Source: Candidatus Saccharimonadota bacterium
GTDB lineage: Bacteria > Patescibacteriota > Saccharimonadia > Saccharimonadales > Saccharimonadaceae
Length of the DNA stretch: 64,000 nt
Direction: 5' to 3'
Assembly (NCBI GenBank): GCA_017433855.1
Contig: JAFRGM010000003.1
Span: forward strand, 1 to 64,000
Within the stretch, counting starts at the first letter, position 1. Every line of letters starts with the position of its first letter. Positions 1 through 8,738 of the stretch are shown here, in pieces. The notes beneath the pieces were generated by a model that was given only the letters and a program-made list of their open reading frames with translations, was not told where the DNA came from and ran no database searches. A program made the position numbers and the translations under genes.

Positions 1-27
1 CGCACCGACCTGCTCGATGAAATGTAA
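1..27 (+). CDS. 3' end of an unidentified gene (partial)
   Basis: The first 27 bases read as eight sense codons (RTDLLDEM) followed by TAA, and a small GCC-GAAA-GGC hairpin follows at about 34-43. This is compatible with the tail of a plus-strand gene that begins before the window. There is too little sequence to name it and the frame assignment could be chance. Confidence 0.3.
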   Translation, partial: RTDLLDEM

Positions 28-107
28 AAAACGCCGAAAGGCGATCAACAACCCATACCAATGAAAGTAGAAAGGAAGAGAAACATGGGAAAGGTATACG
101 TTTTCGA

Positions 108-668
108 TTATGCCTTTTTTGCATCAGTTATCAGCTTAGACACTGCTTTTAAGTCTGCCGGCGAAATATCAGAATACGCAAAAGTGTATGTCGTTTCGTC
201 ACCCACAGTAGAAAGCCTCAAAGTCCCGTACTTAAAAAGTTTCTGCATGATACCATTCTGATGAAAACTCGCATCTTCAATCGATGCCAAATCAATTATA
301 TTTACAGAAGTTGCAAACGGCGACTTCATCACCATTTGTATAACTCGCTTGTTAGTAACAAATAGCTTGTTCCCGCGGTATACCATCAAAGCCACTAATC
401 CAATTAATATGGCAGCACAAATCATAATTATCAGCATCGTATACATAAAGTTTCTCCCCATGACATCAAGGGTATTCTGCCCTAATAGTACAACTAGAAA
501 AGCCAACAAAATAACCGCCATACCACCAGTTACACCAGCAATAATTAGTGCCACCAAAACCCGCGCTCTGCCAAATGCGTGCTCTACATATTCCCCGTCT
601 TCCAACTTAAGGTTTGGAAAATCTTTTTTACTTCGTTCGTGACGAATCTTAATTAAGCTCTCATCCAT
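108..668 (-). CDS. PH-domain (bPH2/YdbT-like) membrane protein
   Basis: A 186-residue membrane protein. Two hydrophobic segments (about residues 37-64 and 73-95) form a hairpin, and the C-terminal half (about 97-180) reads like a bacterial pleckstrin-homology domain (LFVTNKRVI, then IIDLASIED). Proteins of this type are usually small envelope proteins of unknown function. An extended -10 at 686-691 overlaps the end of ruvB. An AAGGA Shine-Dalgarno lies just before the ATG, so this gene has a short leader rather than being leaderless. It lies downstream of ruvB on the same strand. The function is not known. Confidence 0.8.
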   Translation of the reverse strand: MDESLIKIRHERSKKDFPNLKLEDGEYVEHAFGRARVLVALIIAGVTGGMAVILLAFLVVLLGQNTLDVMGRNFMYTMLIIMICAAILIGLVALMVYRGNKLFVTNKRVIQMVMKSPFATSVNIIDLASIEDASFHQNGIMQKLFKYGTLRLSTVGDETTYTFAYSDISPADLKAVSKLITDAKKA

Positions 669-686
669 AAACAGTCCTTTTTGTAA

Positions 687-1706
687 TTATACCGAATCAT
701 GAACCCCTTGTAAATGTCTCCGCCCTTTTTCAGTCACCACTCTACCTTTTGGAGTACGCGCGAGCAACCCCAATTGCAAAAGATAAGGTTCATAAAAGTC
801 CTCTATTGTCGTAGCTTCATCACCAGTCAATGCCGCAATCGTAGTTAACCCTACTGGCTTATCACCATAATTATCCCACATCAGTTTTAGCATATTTCTA
901 TCTGCTGGATCTAAACCAAGATAATCTATCTCCATAAGTTTCAATGCGCTCTCAGCAATCGGCACATCTATAATTCCATCACCATTCACATCGGCAAAAT
1001 CACGCACGCGCTTAAACAAGCGATTGGCAATACGCGGAGTTAATCGCGACCTCGTTGCTAGCAGCTTTGTAGCTTGCGGTTGAATCTTTGTATTCAAAAT
1101 CCCTGCCGTCCGCTCCAAAATCTGTTCAATCTCCGGCTCTTTATAATATTCCAAACGATGAATAATTCCGAATCTATCCCTTAACGGCCCCGCCAACGAC
1201 CCGGTCCTTGTCGTCGCCCCTATCACCGTAAAATGTGGCAAGTCAAGCCGCACTGATCTTGCCGCCGGCCCTTTACCTATCACGATATCCAATTTATAAT
1301 CTTCCATCGCTGAATATAAAACTTCCTCAACCGCACGTCTCAACCTATGAATCTCATCGATGAACAAGACATCACCATCCTTCAAATTAGTAAGAATGGA
1401 TGCCAAATCACCAGCACGCTCTATCGCCGGACCAGACGTCACTCTAAGTGATGCGCCCAGTTCGTGCGCAATCACACCTGCCATCGTCGTCTTACCCAAT
1501 CCAGGTGGCCCATATAATAATACGTGATCTAGTGTAGAGCCATCGTTGCGCTTGCGCACCGCATCTATCGCAAGCTTCATATTATTTTTAAGATGTGTCT
1601 GCCCAATATACTCATTAAATGTCGTTGGCCGTAGTGATATTTCAATTCGCTCTTCTTCACCGTCACCATTAGCCAACGTTGGCTCCACTAACCTCTCAAT
1701 TGCCAT
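687..1706 (-). CDS. ruvB: Holliday junction branch migration ATPase RuvB
   Basis: This is the AAA+ motor that drives branch migration of Holliday junctions with RuvA. Walker A GPPGLGKT is at about residues 66-73, Walker B LFIDEIH at 114-120, and the sensor region [18 protein letters not shown] follows near 165-182. A winged-helix DNA-binding domain forms the C-terminus ([19 protein letters not shown]). The length of 339 aa is typical. The start is fixed by a -10 box at 1713-1718, which leaves exactly 6 nt before ATG, so the mRNA is predicted leaderless. ruvA and ruvC are not adjacent. Confidence 0.97.
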   Translation of the reverse strand: MAIERLVEPTLANGDGEEERIEISLRPTTFNEYIGQTHLKNNMKLAIDAVRKRNDGSTLDHVLLYGPPGLGKTTMAGVIAHELGASLRVTSGPAIERAGDLASILTNLKDGDVLFIDEIHRLRRAVEEVLYSAMEDYKLDIVIGKGPAARSVRLDLPHFTVIGATTRTGSLAGPLRDRFGIIHRLEYYKEPEIEQILERTAGILNTKIQPQATKLLATRSRLTPRIANRLFKRVRDFADVNGDGIIDVPIAESALKLMEIDYLGLDPADRNMLKLMWDNYGDKPVGLTTIAALTGDEATTIEDFYEPYLLQLGLLARTPKGRVVTEKGRRHLQGVHDSV

Positions 1707-1712
1707 GCCATT

Positions 1713-1718
1713 ATTATA
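1713..1718 (-). promoter_or_regulatory. Extended -10 of ruvB, leaderless spacing
   Basis: Read on the minus strand, TGATATAAT ends 6 nt before the ruvB ATG, so transcription is predicted to begin at the start codon. Confidence 0.65.
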
Positions 1719-1727
1719 TCACACGTC

Positions 1728-3509
1728 TTATGATTCTTCCAAGAACGCCCCACTTTGCCTAGACCAAAGTTTTGCGTATTCGCCATTTTTAGCCAACAAT
1801 TCCTGATGCGAACCATGTTCCACAATCTTACCATCGTTTAGCACTACTATTTCATCTAGCCCCGCAATCGTTGATAACCTATGAGCCACCACAATAGATG
1901 TCCTACCCCGCATTAAGTTTGCTAACGCTTCCTGTATTGCCGCCTCACTTTCTGAGTCCAATGCACTCGTGGCCTCATCCAAAACTAGAATCGGCGCATC
2001 CTTTAATATCGCTCTCGCAATCGCAATCCTCTGCCTTTGGCCACCAGACAATTTAATCCCTCTTTCGCCCACCATAGTATCATAACCATCTGGCAACTTC
2101 CGGATAAACTCATCCGCATTCGCCAATTTTGCAGCCGCCACCACCTCACTTTGCGTCGCACCAACCTTACCATAAGCAATGTTTTCATAAATACTCCGGT
2201 GGAACAATGATGATTCTTGTGGCACATAACTAATTGCTTCGCGTAACGATTTTTGCGTCACATCACGAATATCCTGTCCATCAACATAAATCGCACCCTT
2301 CTTTACATCATCAAACCTAAGCAACAACTTCGTCAAAGTCGTCTTGCCAGAACCACTTACTCCAACCAATCCCACTCTCTGCCCAGAAGGTATCGTCAGC
2401 GTAAAATCCTGGAATAACTTTTCTTTTTGTTTTTCATGGTTAAACGTAATATGTCTAAAATCTATCGTTGCCTCAGTCACTACAAGTGGTTTATCAGTCT
2501 TGTCGTCAATAATGTATGGCAAATCTAATATCTCCGCCATTTCCTTGGCATTGCTAAATGACCGGTTGATTGTTCTTAAAATATGGTTAATACTCCAAAC
2601 GTTTGTCATTAAAGTGTTCGACACAGTCCACAAAAACACTACACTTGCCACCGATATCCCAAACCAATCATGCGAGAACACTACTAGCAACAATATCAAC
2701 GCATAACTTGTTGACTCCACCAAGTTGCACGACATCCCACGCCTAAACGAAGCTTTTGCGGTCCCAATGGTTGCATCATGCGTGCGTCGTGTTGCACGTG
2801 CAAAACGGTATCTCTCAAAATCTTCACGCGCATACGCTTTAATATTCAACTCATTCGTAATCGAATCTGCCAATTGCCCAGTCTGTTTGTTTTCCGCATC
2901 AGCCAACTGCTCGTCATATCTCAAAGTTTTACGATATGACACCGTCGCTACAATCGTGTAAGTTATTGTGAATAGTATCAATATTAACGCAAACGCCGGG
3001 CAAGTCACAAACGCCGCCACCACAGTATAAATCACACTAAGTGCAAGCGGATACATATCCCACACAAAATTAGACTTCAAATCAATAAATGCACCCGCAA
3101 ATTTATTCGCCGCACTTGTAAGTGAGCCAGAAAATCTGTTACTATGAAAGGTCATTGACTGATTTATTACCGCATCAAACGCCAACTTTGATAAGTATTC
3201 GCCACATTTGGCATCCAAGCTCCAATCTACCCAGTCCAAAATTCTCACAATCACCAAGTCTTCAATAAAAAGCGCCGCAAGCTGAAATATCAAAATCCCC
3301 TGATAATGCGCAAGCTCGTAATCGCCTTGCGATAGCATACCAATAATTTCACTACCGCCCCATGGCAAAACGATGCTATTTATCAGCATCCTCACCGGCA
3401 TCAACACGATGATAATAGCAGTCATAACCTTATGCTGCATTAACGCTTTCCAAAAATAATACAGCACACGCCTAAAATTCCCTGTACTCTTCTCTTTTCT
3501 ACCACGCAT
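1728..3509 (-). CDS. ABC exporter, fused permease-ATPase half-transporter
   Basis: A 593-residue type I ABC half-transporter. About six transmembrane helices lie in residues 25-330 and the nucleotide-binding domain runs from about 345. Walker A GVSGSGKTT is near residue 381, the signature LSGGQRQR near 487-494, and Walker B ILVLDEATSA near 505-513, followed by the switch histidine (VVAHRLSTI). It should work as a dimer exporting a lipid, peptide or drug; the substrate cannot be read from sequence. The gene is divergent from glyQS. Its -10 at 3516-3521 leaves 6 nt to ATG, so the mRNA is predicted leaderless. Confidence 0.92.
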   Translation of the reverse strand: MRGRKEKSTGNFRRVLYYFWKALMQHKVMTAIIIVLMPVRMLINSIVLPWGGSEIIGMLSQGDYELAHYQGILIFQLAALFIEDLVIVRILDWVDWSLDAKCGEYLSKLAFDAVINQSMTFHSNRFSGSLTSAANKFAGAFIDLKSNFVWDMYPLALSVIYTVVAAFVTCPAFALILILFTITYTIVATVSYRKTLRYDEQLADAENKQTGQLADSITNELNIKAYAREDFERYRFARATRRTHDATIGTAKASFRRGMSCNLVESTSYALILLLVVFSHDWFGISVASVVFLWTVSNTLMTNVWSINHILRTINRSFSNAKEMAEILDLPYIIDDKTDKPLVVTEATIDFRHITFNHEKQKEKLFQDFTLTIPSGQRVGLVGVSGSGKTTLTKLLLRFDDVKKGAIYVDGQDIRDVTQKSLREAISYVPQESSLFHRSIYENIAYGKVGATQSEVVAAAKLANADEFIRKLPDGYDTMVGERGIKLSGGQRQRIAIARAILKDAPILVLDEATSALDSESEAAIQEALANLMRGRTSIVVAHRLSTIAGLDEIVVLNDGKIVEHGSHQELLAKNGEYAKLWSRQSGAFLEES

Positions 3510-3515
3510 ATCCCT

Positions 3516-3521
3516 ATTATA
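3516..3521 (-). promoter_or_regulatory. Extended -10 of the ABC exporter gene
   Basis: TGTTATAAT on the minus strand, exactly 6 nt from the ATG at 3509. It lies back-to-back with the glyQS promoter. Confidence 0.65.
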
Positions 3522-3535
3522 ACACGAAAATATGT

Positions 3536-3541
3536 TATAAT
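3536..3541 (+). promoter_or_regulatory. Extended -10 of glyQS
   Basis: TGTTATAAT ending 6 nt before the ATG at 3548; a leaderless transcript is predicted. It is divergent from the ABC exporter promoter. Confidence 0.65.
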
Positions 3542-3547
3542 ATATCT

Positions 3548-4900
3548 ATGAGCAAATTAGAAGATATTGTAAGTTTATGTAAGCGCCGTGGGTTCATTTT
3601 TCCAGGCAGTGATGTTTATGGTGGCATGGCCGGCACATGGGACTTTGGCCCGCTTGGCACCATGCTAAAGAAAAATCTCATGGACGCTTGGTGGAACTAT
3701 TTTGTCGAAAAACGCGATGATATATACGGTGTCGACGCCGCCATTATCATGAATCCTAAAACTTGGGTAGCCTCTGGGCACGTTGCCACTTTTGCTGATC
3801 CACTCGTAGAGTGCAAAGAATGTAAATCTCGCTTCCGCGCCGACAAAATTGCCGACGGCATTTCCGAATCAGTCACCACCGATGAGTTTATTGCTACTCA
3901 CACCAAATGCCCAGTCTGCGGTAAAGAAAATTGGGGGCCAATCCGCAAATTCAATATGATGTTTTCTACTCATGTCGGTGCAGTTTTGCCAGAAGACACC
4001 CAGGATAACCCAGAGCTTGCCGCAAAGAACGTTGCTTATTTGCGCCCAGAAACCGCCCAGGGTATCTTCACTAACTACAAAAACGTTATTGATACTATTT
4101 ACCCAAGTCTACCATTTGGCTTAGCTCAGCAAGGTAAGGCTTTTCGCAACGAAATCAGCCCTCGTGATTTTATTCTGCGCGATCGCGAATGTTCTCAAAT
4201 GGAAATCGAGTATTTCGTCGCTCCTGCTACCTGGGAAGAAAATTTCGAAAAAATGCGCGCCGCCCAGCATGACTTTCTTGAAAACATCATCGGCCTTAAC
4301 CCAAATCACATTCATGAGCTAGAAGTTAGCGCCGCAGATCGCGCTCACTATTCTAAACGCACGATTGACTTTATGTTTGACTACCCAAACGGCGAAGAAG
4401 AGCTCATGGGGCTTGCCTATCGCACAGATTTTGACCTCACTAATATTGAGCGTGAGTCTGGTAAGTCTATGGCCTACCGAGATAAAATCACCGGCGAAAC
4501 ATTCATCCCTCACGTTATTGAGCCATCTATTGGTGTAGAGCGCATATTCCTCGCCGTTCTTTCTACTGCCTACACTGAAGACGAAGTTGATGGCAGCGCG
4601 CGCATAGTTTTAAAGCTCCCATCCAACCTAGCTCCATACAAGTTCTGCGTGTCACCTTTGCTCAAAAATAAACCCGAGCTAGTCGCTAAGGCACGCGCAG
4701 TCTATGACCAACTACGTCAAAAATACACTTTCGTAACTTGGGATGATTCCGGCAATATCGGCAAACGCTATCGCAAACAAGATGAAATCGGCACGCCAAA
4801 ATGCATAGTCATCGACTTTGATACACTGACAGACGATACTGTCACCGTACGCGATCGTGACACCGCCGAGCAAGTAAGAATCAAAATAGCAGACCTCTAA
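3548..4900 (+). CDS. glyQS: Glycyl-tRNA synthetase, single-chain (alpha2) type
   Basis: A 450-residue class II synthetase that charges tRNA-Gly. It is the homodimeric archaeal/eukaryal-like form rather than the alpha2-beta2 form of many bacteria. The N-terminal region has the RRGFIFPGSDVYGGMAGTWD signature. A CKEC...CPVC pair, probably zinc-binding, lies at about residues 96-123. Motif 2 FRNEISPRDFILRDRE is near residue 200, and the C-terminal anticodon-binding domain ends in WDDSGNIGKRYRKQDEIGTP. It is one of the few housekeeping genes on the plus strand and is followed directly by a strong terminator. Confidence 0.97.
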   Translation: MSKLEDIVSLCKRRGFIFPGSDVYGGMAGTWDFGPLGTMLKKNLMDAWWNYFVEKRDDIYGVDAAIIMNPKTWVASGHVATFADPLVECKECKSRFRADKIADGISESVTTDEFIATHTKCPVCGKENWGPIRKFNMMFSTHVGAVLPEDTQDNPELAAKNVAYLRPETAQGIFTNYKNVIDTIYPSLPFGLAQQGKAFRNEISPRDFILRDRECSQMEIEYFVAPATWEENFEKMRAAQHDFLENIIGLNPNHIHELEVSAADRAHYSKRTIDFMFDYPNGEEELMGLAYRTDFDLTNIERESGKSMAYRDKITGETFIPHVIEPSIGVERIFLAVLSTAYTEDEVDGSARIVLKLPSNLAPYKFCVSPLLKNKPELVAKARAVYDQLRQKYTFVTWDDSGNIGKRYRKQDEIGTPKCIVIDFDTLTDDTVTVRDRDTAEQVRIKIADL

Positions 4901-4928
4901 AAATAGCCCCATGAAGGGGCTATTTTTT
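4898..4928. terminator. Bidirectional intrinsic terminator between glyQS and ppa
   Basis: The stem AAATAGCCCC / GGGGCTATTT has a 5-nt loop, with a T-tract on the plus side and an A-tract on the other. It serves the convergent genes glyQS (+) and ppa (-). Confidence 0.9.
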
Positions 4929-5563
4929 TACAAGTTTTCTAGTTTTTCTTTAACTTTTTCAACCGTCTCGTTGATCTTGTCTTTTGTATCAGCTGCAAAT
5001 TTTACTGCATCCTTTGCCATCTTTACTTCTGGATGCAAAGTATCATAACGCTCAATTGCGTCCGCAATCACTTTTTTAGCCGCTTTCACATCCTCAAAGC
5101 CTTTAACCTCAGTTGTACCAGGCTTTTTCAAATCTTTATAGTGGCTAAAATGGAACTCAATTTGCTCTAGCATTTTCTTCGGCAAATCTTCCAATTTTTC
5201 ATAACAATCACCATTATTGCGGTCGTCTGCTGGTACACAGATAATTTTATCATCCACTTCACCGCCATCCACAAACTTCATTACGCCAAGGATTTTTGCC
5301 TTCATCCAAACACCGGTCGTAAGTGGCTGATCGGTAATCACTAACGCATCTAGTTCGTCGCCATCTTCGTCGAGAGTTTGCGGAATAAAGCCATAATTGC
5401 ATGGCTTAGCAAACGCCACTGGTTCTACACGGTCAAGCATAAAACATGCTCTCTCGCGATCCCATTCAATCTTATGATTAGAGCCAGTTGGAATCTCAAT
5501 CACTACATTGAGTTCTCCGTTTTCGTAATCTCCTGGCGTCAAAACTTTATTAAAATCTGCCAT
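4928..5563 (-). CDS. ppa: Inorganic pyrophosphatase, family I
   Basis: Hydrolyses pyrophosphate to drive biosynthetic reactions. The conserved block KPCNYGFIPQT and the metal-binding DGDELDALV motif are present. At 211 aa it is longer than the usual ~175, owing to a charged helical C-terminal tail (about residues 180-211) likely to form a coiled coil. The start was set at 5563 (MADFNK) rather than the in-frame ATG at 5581, because AAGGAG sits 6 nt upstream of it. A -10 box at 5585-5590 gives a leader of about 15 nt. Confidence 0.95.
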   Translation of the reverse strand: MADFNKVLTPGDYENGELNVVIEIPTGSNHKIEWDRERACFMLDRVEPVAFAKPCNYGFIPQTLDEDGDELDALVITDQPLTTGVWMKAKILGVMKFVDGGEVDDKIICVPADDRNNGDCYEKLEDLPKKMLEQIEFHFSHYKDLKKPGTTEVKGFEDVKAAKKVIADAIERYDTLHPEVKMAKDAVKFAADTKDKINETVEKVKEKLENL

Positions 5564-5629
5564 ATTATCTCCTTTTCTCACATCATTATATCACATTATT
5601 TGGCAATTTCGTAGGCGCCCAAATGGCCT

Positions 5630-6163
5630 CTATATGTCAGCATTGGCATCAACACCAGTATCAGTGCTAGCCTCAATTTCGTCTTCCACGTCCGCATCTA
5701 TCGTTCCACCTGCCGCCCTCATACTCTCAATGTTTTGTCGTACCATTTCGGTCGTCAATCCATCATATTTAGATTTTAGAACTTCAAAAATTATGTATTT
5801 TCCGTTCTGCTTCTTAACATTAGTCCAATCTTTATTTTTCATATTGATATTATTATTCGCTTCCTTCGCATCTTCTTCGTCCGCATATTCAAAATACACA
5901 CGCGCACCAGTAATACTATCACCGTTATAATAATATACCAAATGTGTCACTTCTGGCTCATACTCCCCCTCTTCAAAAGCCGCCGTCGCCTTATTAAGCG
6001 ACATCACTAACTTCGTACCGTCCGACTTAAAATAATTTTCGTCCAGATTTACCTCCTGACTAACTATCACACCAACCACAATTGTAACTATCGCCACCGC
6101 CACTGCTGCTACAGACAAAATTATTCTTTTTTTATCACTTGTACCTTTTTTCATTCTACTCAT
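5630..6163 (-). CDS. Membrane-anchored protein of unknown function
   Basis: 177 residues with a basic N-terminus, one transmembrane helix at about residues 14-36, and an extracytoplasmic domain ending in an acidic tail rich in Asp, Glu and Thr. The start may be the second Met (6154), which has AAGG at better spacing than the first. It lies 8 bp after recO and probably belongs to the histidine kinase-receiver-recO transcription unit. No family was recognised. Confidence 0.75.
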   Translation of the reverse strand: MSRMKKGTSDKKRIILSVAAVAVAIVTIVVGVIVSQEVNLDENYFKSDGTKLVMSLNKATAAFEEGEYEPEVTHLVYYYNGDSITGARVYFEYADEEDAKEANNNINMKNKDWTNVKKQNGKYIIFEVLKSKYDGLTTEMVRQNIESMRAAGGTIDADVEDEIEASTDTGVDANADI

Positions 6164-6171
6164 CCTTTTTC

Positions 6172-6855
6172 TTATTTTACCACGCTTTCCAGCAACCGCA
6201 AAATCTTTTCCGATACCACTTCTACTCCTTTAACTCTATTTACCATCGCTAGCGGGTTAGTCACCATTAGCCGCATCAATTTAATCTCATTCTCACCGTA
6301 TTCACCACCATCATCCGCCCGAAAAGCCTTCTCCATCATGTCCCAATCATATTTTTGCCCACCTTCCAACTTTTCACCATTTATATCTCTAAAAATATTC
6401 ACTTCCTCACCAATCGCTTTCATTAAATTCAATATGAACCAGCTCTCTACTACAACCTCTTTCACGCCATCGTCCATTCCCGCCAAACTTTCATTCGCAA
6501 TTCTAAAAAACTCCCCAGAATCAGATCCTTCCGCCGCAATACTAATTTTTTTCAAAATATTCGCCGCCAGCTCCATTTTCTTCAAATCTTTCACAATGTT
6601 ACCATAGTGCCTCAACATTTTCGCCCCAGTTACCACTCCCATCTGCGATTTACCATTATGAATAGTAAATGTTACCAGCGTAAACAGTTCGATACTTCCC
6701 GCCATCTTGGCCCGTTCCTTACGCACCCCTTTCGCAATCGCCGCCAGCTTTCCTTGCGTAGTAATTAGCGACAGAATCCTGTCAGCCTCACCATAATTAG
6801 TGCGCCTCAGTATCAAGCCATTCACTTTTATATCATCGCGCATATTTCTCGACAT
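6172..6855 (-). CDS. recO: DNA repair protein RecO
   Basis: RecO loads RecA onto SSB-coated DNA and anneals strands. The N-terminal OB-fold signature is clear (GLILRRTNYGEADRILSLIT, then GKLAAIAKGVRKERAK). The helical C-terminal domain follows, without the zinc-finger cysteines seen in some orthologues. It is 227 aa, near the family norm. The gene overlaps the receiver-domain gene by 23 bp. ATG at 6855 (AGAGG upstream) and ATG at 6843 (GAGA upstream) are both possible starts. Confidence 0.92.
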   Translation of the reverse strand: MSRNMRDDIKVNGLILRRTNYGEADRILSLITTQGKLAAIAKGVRKERAKMAGSIELFTLVTFTIHNGKSQMGVVTGAKMLRHYGNIVKDLKKMELAANILKKISIAAEGSDSGEFFRIANESLAGMDDGVKEVVVESWFILNLMKAIGEEVNIFRDINGEKLEGGQKYDWDMMEKAFRADDGGEYGENEIKLMRLMVTNPLAMVNRVKGVEVVSEKILRLLESVVK

Positions 6856-7180
6856 AGCTAAAAACCTCTTCCGGCAACATTGTATCTTTATTTAATACCC
6901 CCACCACTCCATACGTACTTAAATCTCTCCCCCCAAAGTCAATCGTAGAAATAATTACAATTGGAATTTTTGCCGTATCCTCATACGATATCAACTCATT
7001 CAAAAACGTAAAGCCGTCTGGTCCCATCAACAACACTTCCATCAAAATTAGTTCCGGCATCTCGCCATCGGCAATCGCCATCATCGCCTCAATCGCATTG
7101 CTAAATACGCGCGTTTCCCGCTGGGTAGCCTTCGCTACACAATTCGCCGTTATTTCATCACTATCTATTACAAAAATCAT
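6833..7180 (-). CDS. Stand-alone receiver domain lacking the phosphoacceptor Asp
   Basis: A 115-residue CheY-like receiver with no output domain. The acidic pair is present (VIDSDE, Asp6/Asp8) and the conserved Lys follows VGVLN near residue 99. The phosphorylation-site Asp at the end of strand beta3 is replaced by Glu48 (LILMEVLLMGPDGF). Glu at this site often mimics the phosphorylated state in this family, but that is an inference here. The ATG overlaps the kinase stop codon (TAATG), so translation is coupled to the kinase gene. Confidence 0.85.
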   Translation of the reverse strand: MIFVIDSDEITANCVAKATQRETRVFSNAIEAMMAIADGEMPELILMEVLLMGPDGFTFLNELISYEDTAKIPIVIISTIDFGGRDLSTYGVVGVLNKDTMLPEEVFSYVEKYAR

Positions 7181-7860
7181 TAAAACAGCCTCACTTGCTG
7201 CGAAATCGGCATCTTCACATAAAAACTGGTCCCGTCCCGATGCCGTATTGCACCCACCTCAGCATTCATATATTTCGAAAACCGCGACGCGATAAACAAT
7301 CCCAATCCAGACGTGCCCGGTCGCATAGCAATAGACTTTGGTTTTTCAATAAACCCTCGTCGCATCTCGTTCCAAACATCAGACGGCAACGCTGGCCCGT
7401 AATCTCTAAATTCAATTTTCACCTCATCACGCATAGATTTAACCACCAATCCAGACTGCGTTTCTTCGCTCGTATAATGCAATGCATTTAGCATAAAATT
7501 ATACACAATACTCTTCAAAAGCTCTCTATTGGCTAAAACTGGAGCGATGCGTCGTGGATATTTAATGTATAAGTTTCGGTTATTAAAATGTAGCAGGCTA
7601 TCCACCTCACGCACCACTTCATCACATACCCCACGCACCCCTACGGGCTCCATCTCAAATAGCCCACCCTGCAAGTGCTTCAGTTTTATGAGGTCGTTTA
7701 TCTGTTTAATGGCGCGGTCACTTACGCTAATCATCTTTTCGCGTACTTTTTCATTATTATCGTCTAAATCGTCAAAAGCTAACGCCAACTGTCTCAAATC
7801 CACGAGCGGCTGCTTTAATTCGTGCGCCGCCGCCAAAATATTATCAACCTCCACATCCAT
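7180..7860 (-). CDS. Short cytosolic histidine kinase without a sensor domain
   Basis: 226 residues containing only a dimerisation/phosphoacceptor helix and an HATPase_c domain. His13 lies in an H-box (AHELKQPL). The N-box Asn is at about residue 125 (NFMLNALHYT), the G1 Asp at about 153 (DYGPAL), and G2 GTSGLGL at 182-188. There is no transmembrane or PAS segment, so any input must come from partner proteins. It is transcribed with the receiver gene. The -10 at 7867-7872 is exactly 6 nt from ATG (leaderless). Confidence 0.9.
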   Translation of the reverse strand: MDVEVDNILAAAHELKQPLVDLRQLALAFDDLDDNNEKVREKMISVSDRAIKQINDLIKLKHLQGGLFEMEPVGVRGVCDEVVREVDSLLHFNNRNLYIKYPRRIAPVLANRELLKSIVYNFMLNALHYTSEETQSGLVVKSMRDEVKIEFRDYGPALPSDVWNEMRRGFIEKPKSIAMRPGTSGLGLFIASRFSKYMNAEVGAIRHRDGTSFYVKMPISQQVRLF

Positions 7861-7866
7861 GCCCCC

Positions 7867-7872
7867 ATTATA
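7867..7872 (-). promoter_or_regulatory. Extended -10 of the kinase-receiver-recO unit
   Basis: TGTTATAAT on the minus strand ends 6 nt before the kinase ATG. Confidence 0.65.
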
Positions 7873-7877
7873 ACACG

Positions 7878-8525
7878 TTAAGCGTTGAAGTGCACCGTCT
7901 CAAGCAAGGTATTAAAATCACTTTCAAACAACATGGAGTCAGTTTGCAAAATTGCAGTCTTATCGCGAATCTTAAAAATCACAATTATACCATTCAGATC
8001 AGAATTAGGAATCTTACCAATGTAACGATTCGCCGCCACGCCATTGATAGTAATGGCCTCCACGGACAAATTAGAGTCTTTTCGCTCTACATATCTCTGA
8101 TACTCCGCAGTCACATCATCAAATGCTTTATCACGAATCGTCACCCTTAGTGCATTGATGGTATTATTAGACACCGCATTAACTTCGATAGGGTTAAAAT
8201 ATGCCGCGTAGTCACCACCCTTAGAAGCATCCGACGCCACATAAAGGCTCCAGGTTTTAGGATACTCAAAAGACAATTCACCATAATCCACCGGCCCCGT
8301 GAAATCACGGAATGGTTCTTTTTCTCGCTCCGCAAATTCCGTTTCAAGCTCCATCGTTTTTTCATCCACCGCCGCATTTACCGCCGTAATAATCTGCCCA
8401 TTTACATCCGAACTCACATCGTTATATCTTATAAGCATCCACACAAACAGCCCAATAAATGTTAGTGCTATTAAGCTAAGTATTACAATTGCAATAGTCT
8501 TAATTAAACTTTTATTATTATCCAT
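7878..8525 (-). CDS. Single-pass membrane protein with PsbP-like extracellular domain
   Basis: 215 residues: a transmembrane helix at about 9-32, a charged linker, then a globular domain from about residue 75 with FEYPKTWSLYVAS and a C-terminal pattern (VIFKIRDKTAILQT) reminiscent of PsbP/LpqN-type folds. The resemblance is weak. The protein is probably anchored with its domain outside the membrane. A -10 at 8532-8537 leaves 6 nt to ATG. No role can be assigned. Confidence 0.75.
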   Translation of the reverse strand: MDNNKSLIKTIAIVILSLIALTFIGLFVWMLIRYNDVSSDVNGQIITAVNAAVDEKTMELETEFAEREKEPFRDFTGPVDYGELSFEYPKTWSLYVASDASKGGDYAAYFNPIEVNAVSNNTINALRVTIRDKAFDDVTAEYQRYVERKDSNLSVEAITINGVAANRYIGKIPNSDLNGIIVIFKIRDKTAILQTDSMLFESDFNTLLETVHFNA

Positions 8526-8531
8526 AACCTA

Positions 8532-8537
8532 ATTATA
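8532..8537 (-). promoter_or_regulatory. Extended -10 of the PsbP-like membrane protein gene
   Basis: TGATATAAT on the minus strand, 6 nt from the ATG at 8525. Confidence 0.6.
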
Positions 8538-8540
8538 TCA

Positions 8541-8738
8541 TTATTTACTAAAATCTTCACTCAGCACTTCCACTTCATTTTTCACTTCATCCAAATCTTT
8601 CTTTAGCTCCTGTGCCAATTTAATTGCCTCTTTGTATTTTGCCACTGCTTCATCCAAATTAAAATCATCCGAATAAAACCATTCCGCATTGTCATTTAAT
8701 TCTTCAATCTTCTGATTCAATGTCTTTTGTTCGCTCAT
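8541..8738 (-). CDS. xseB: Exodeoxyribonuclease VII small subunit
   Basis: A 65-residue helical protein matching the XseB pattern (FNLDEAVAKYKEAIKLAQELKKDL). It binds XseA to form the single-strand-specific exonuclease VII. The start has a good AAGGAG, and the gene overlaps the 3' end of xseA by 35 bp, so the pair is co-translated. Confidence 0.9.
   Translation of the reverse strand: MSEQKTLNQKIEELNDNAEWFYSDDFNLDEAVAKYKEAIKLAQELKKDLDEVKNEVEVLSEDFSK

Noticed and set aside
61-261. Plus-strand reading frame with AGGAAGAG before an internal ATG
   Set aside because: It lies antisense to the PH-domain gene for most of its length and has no recognisable protein features.
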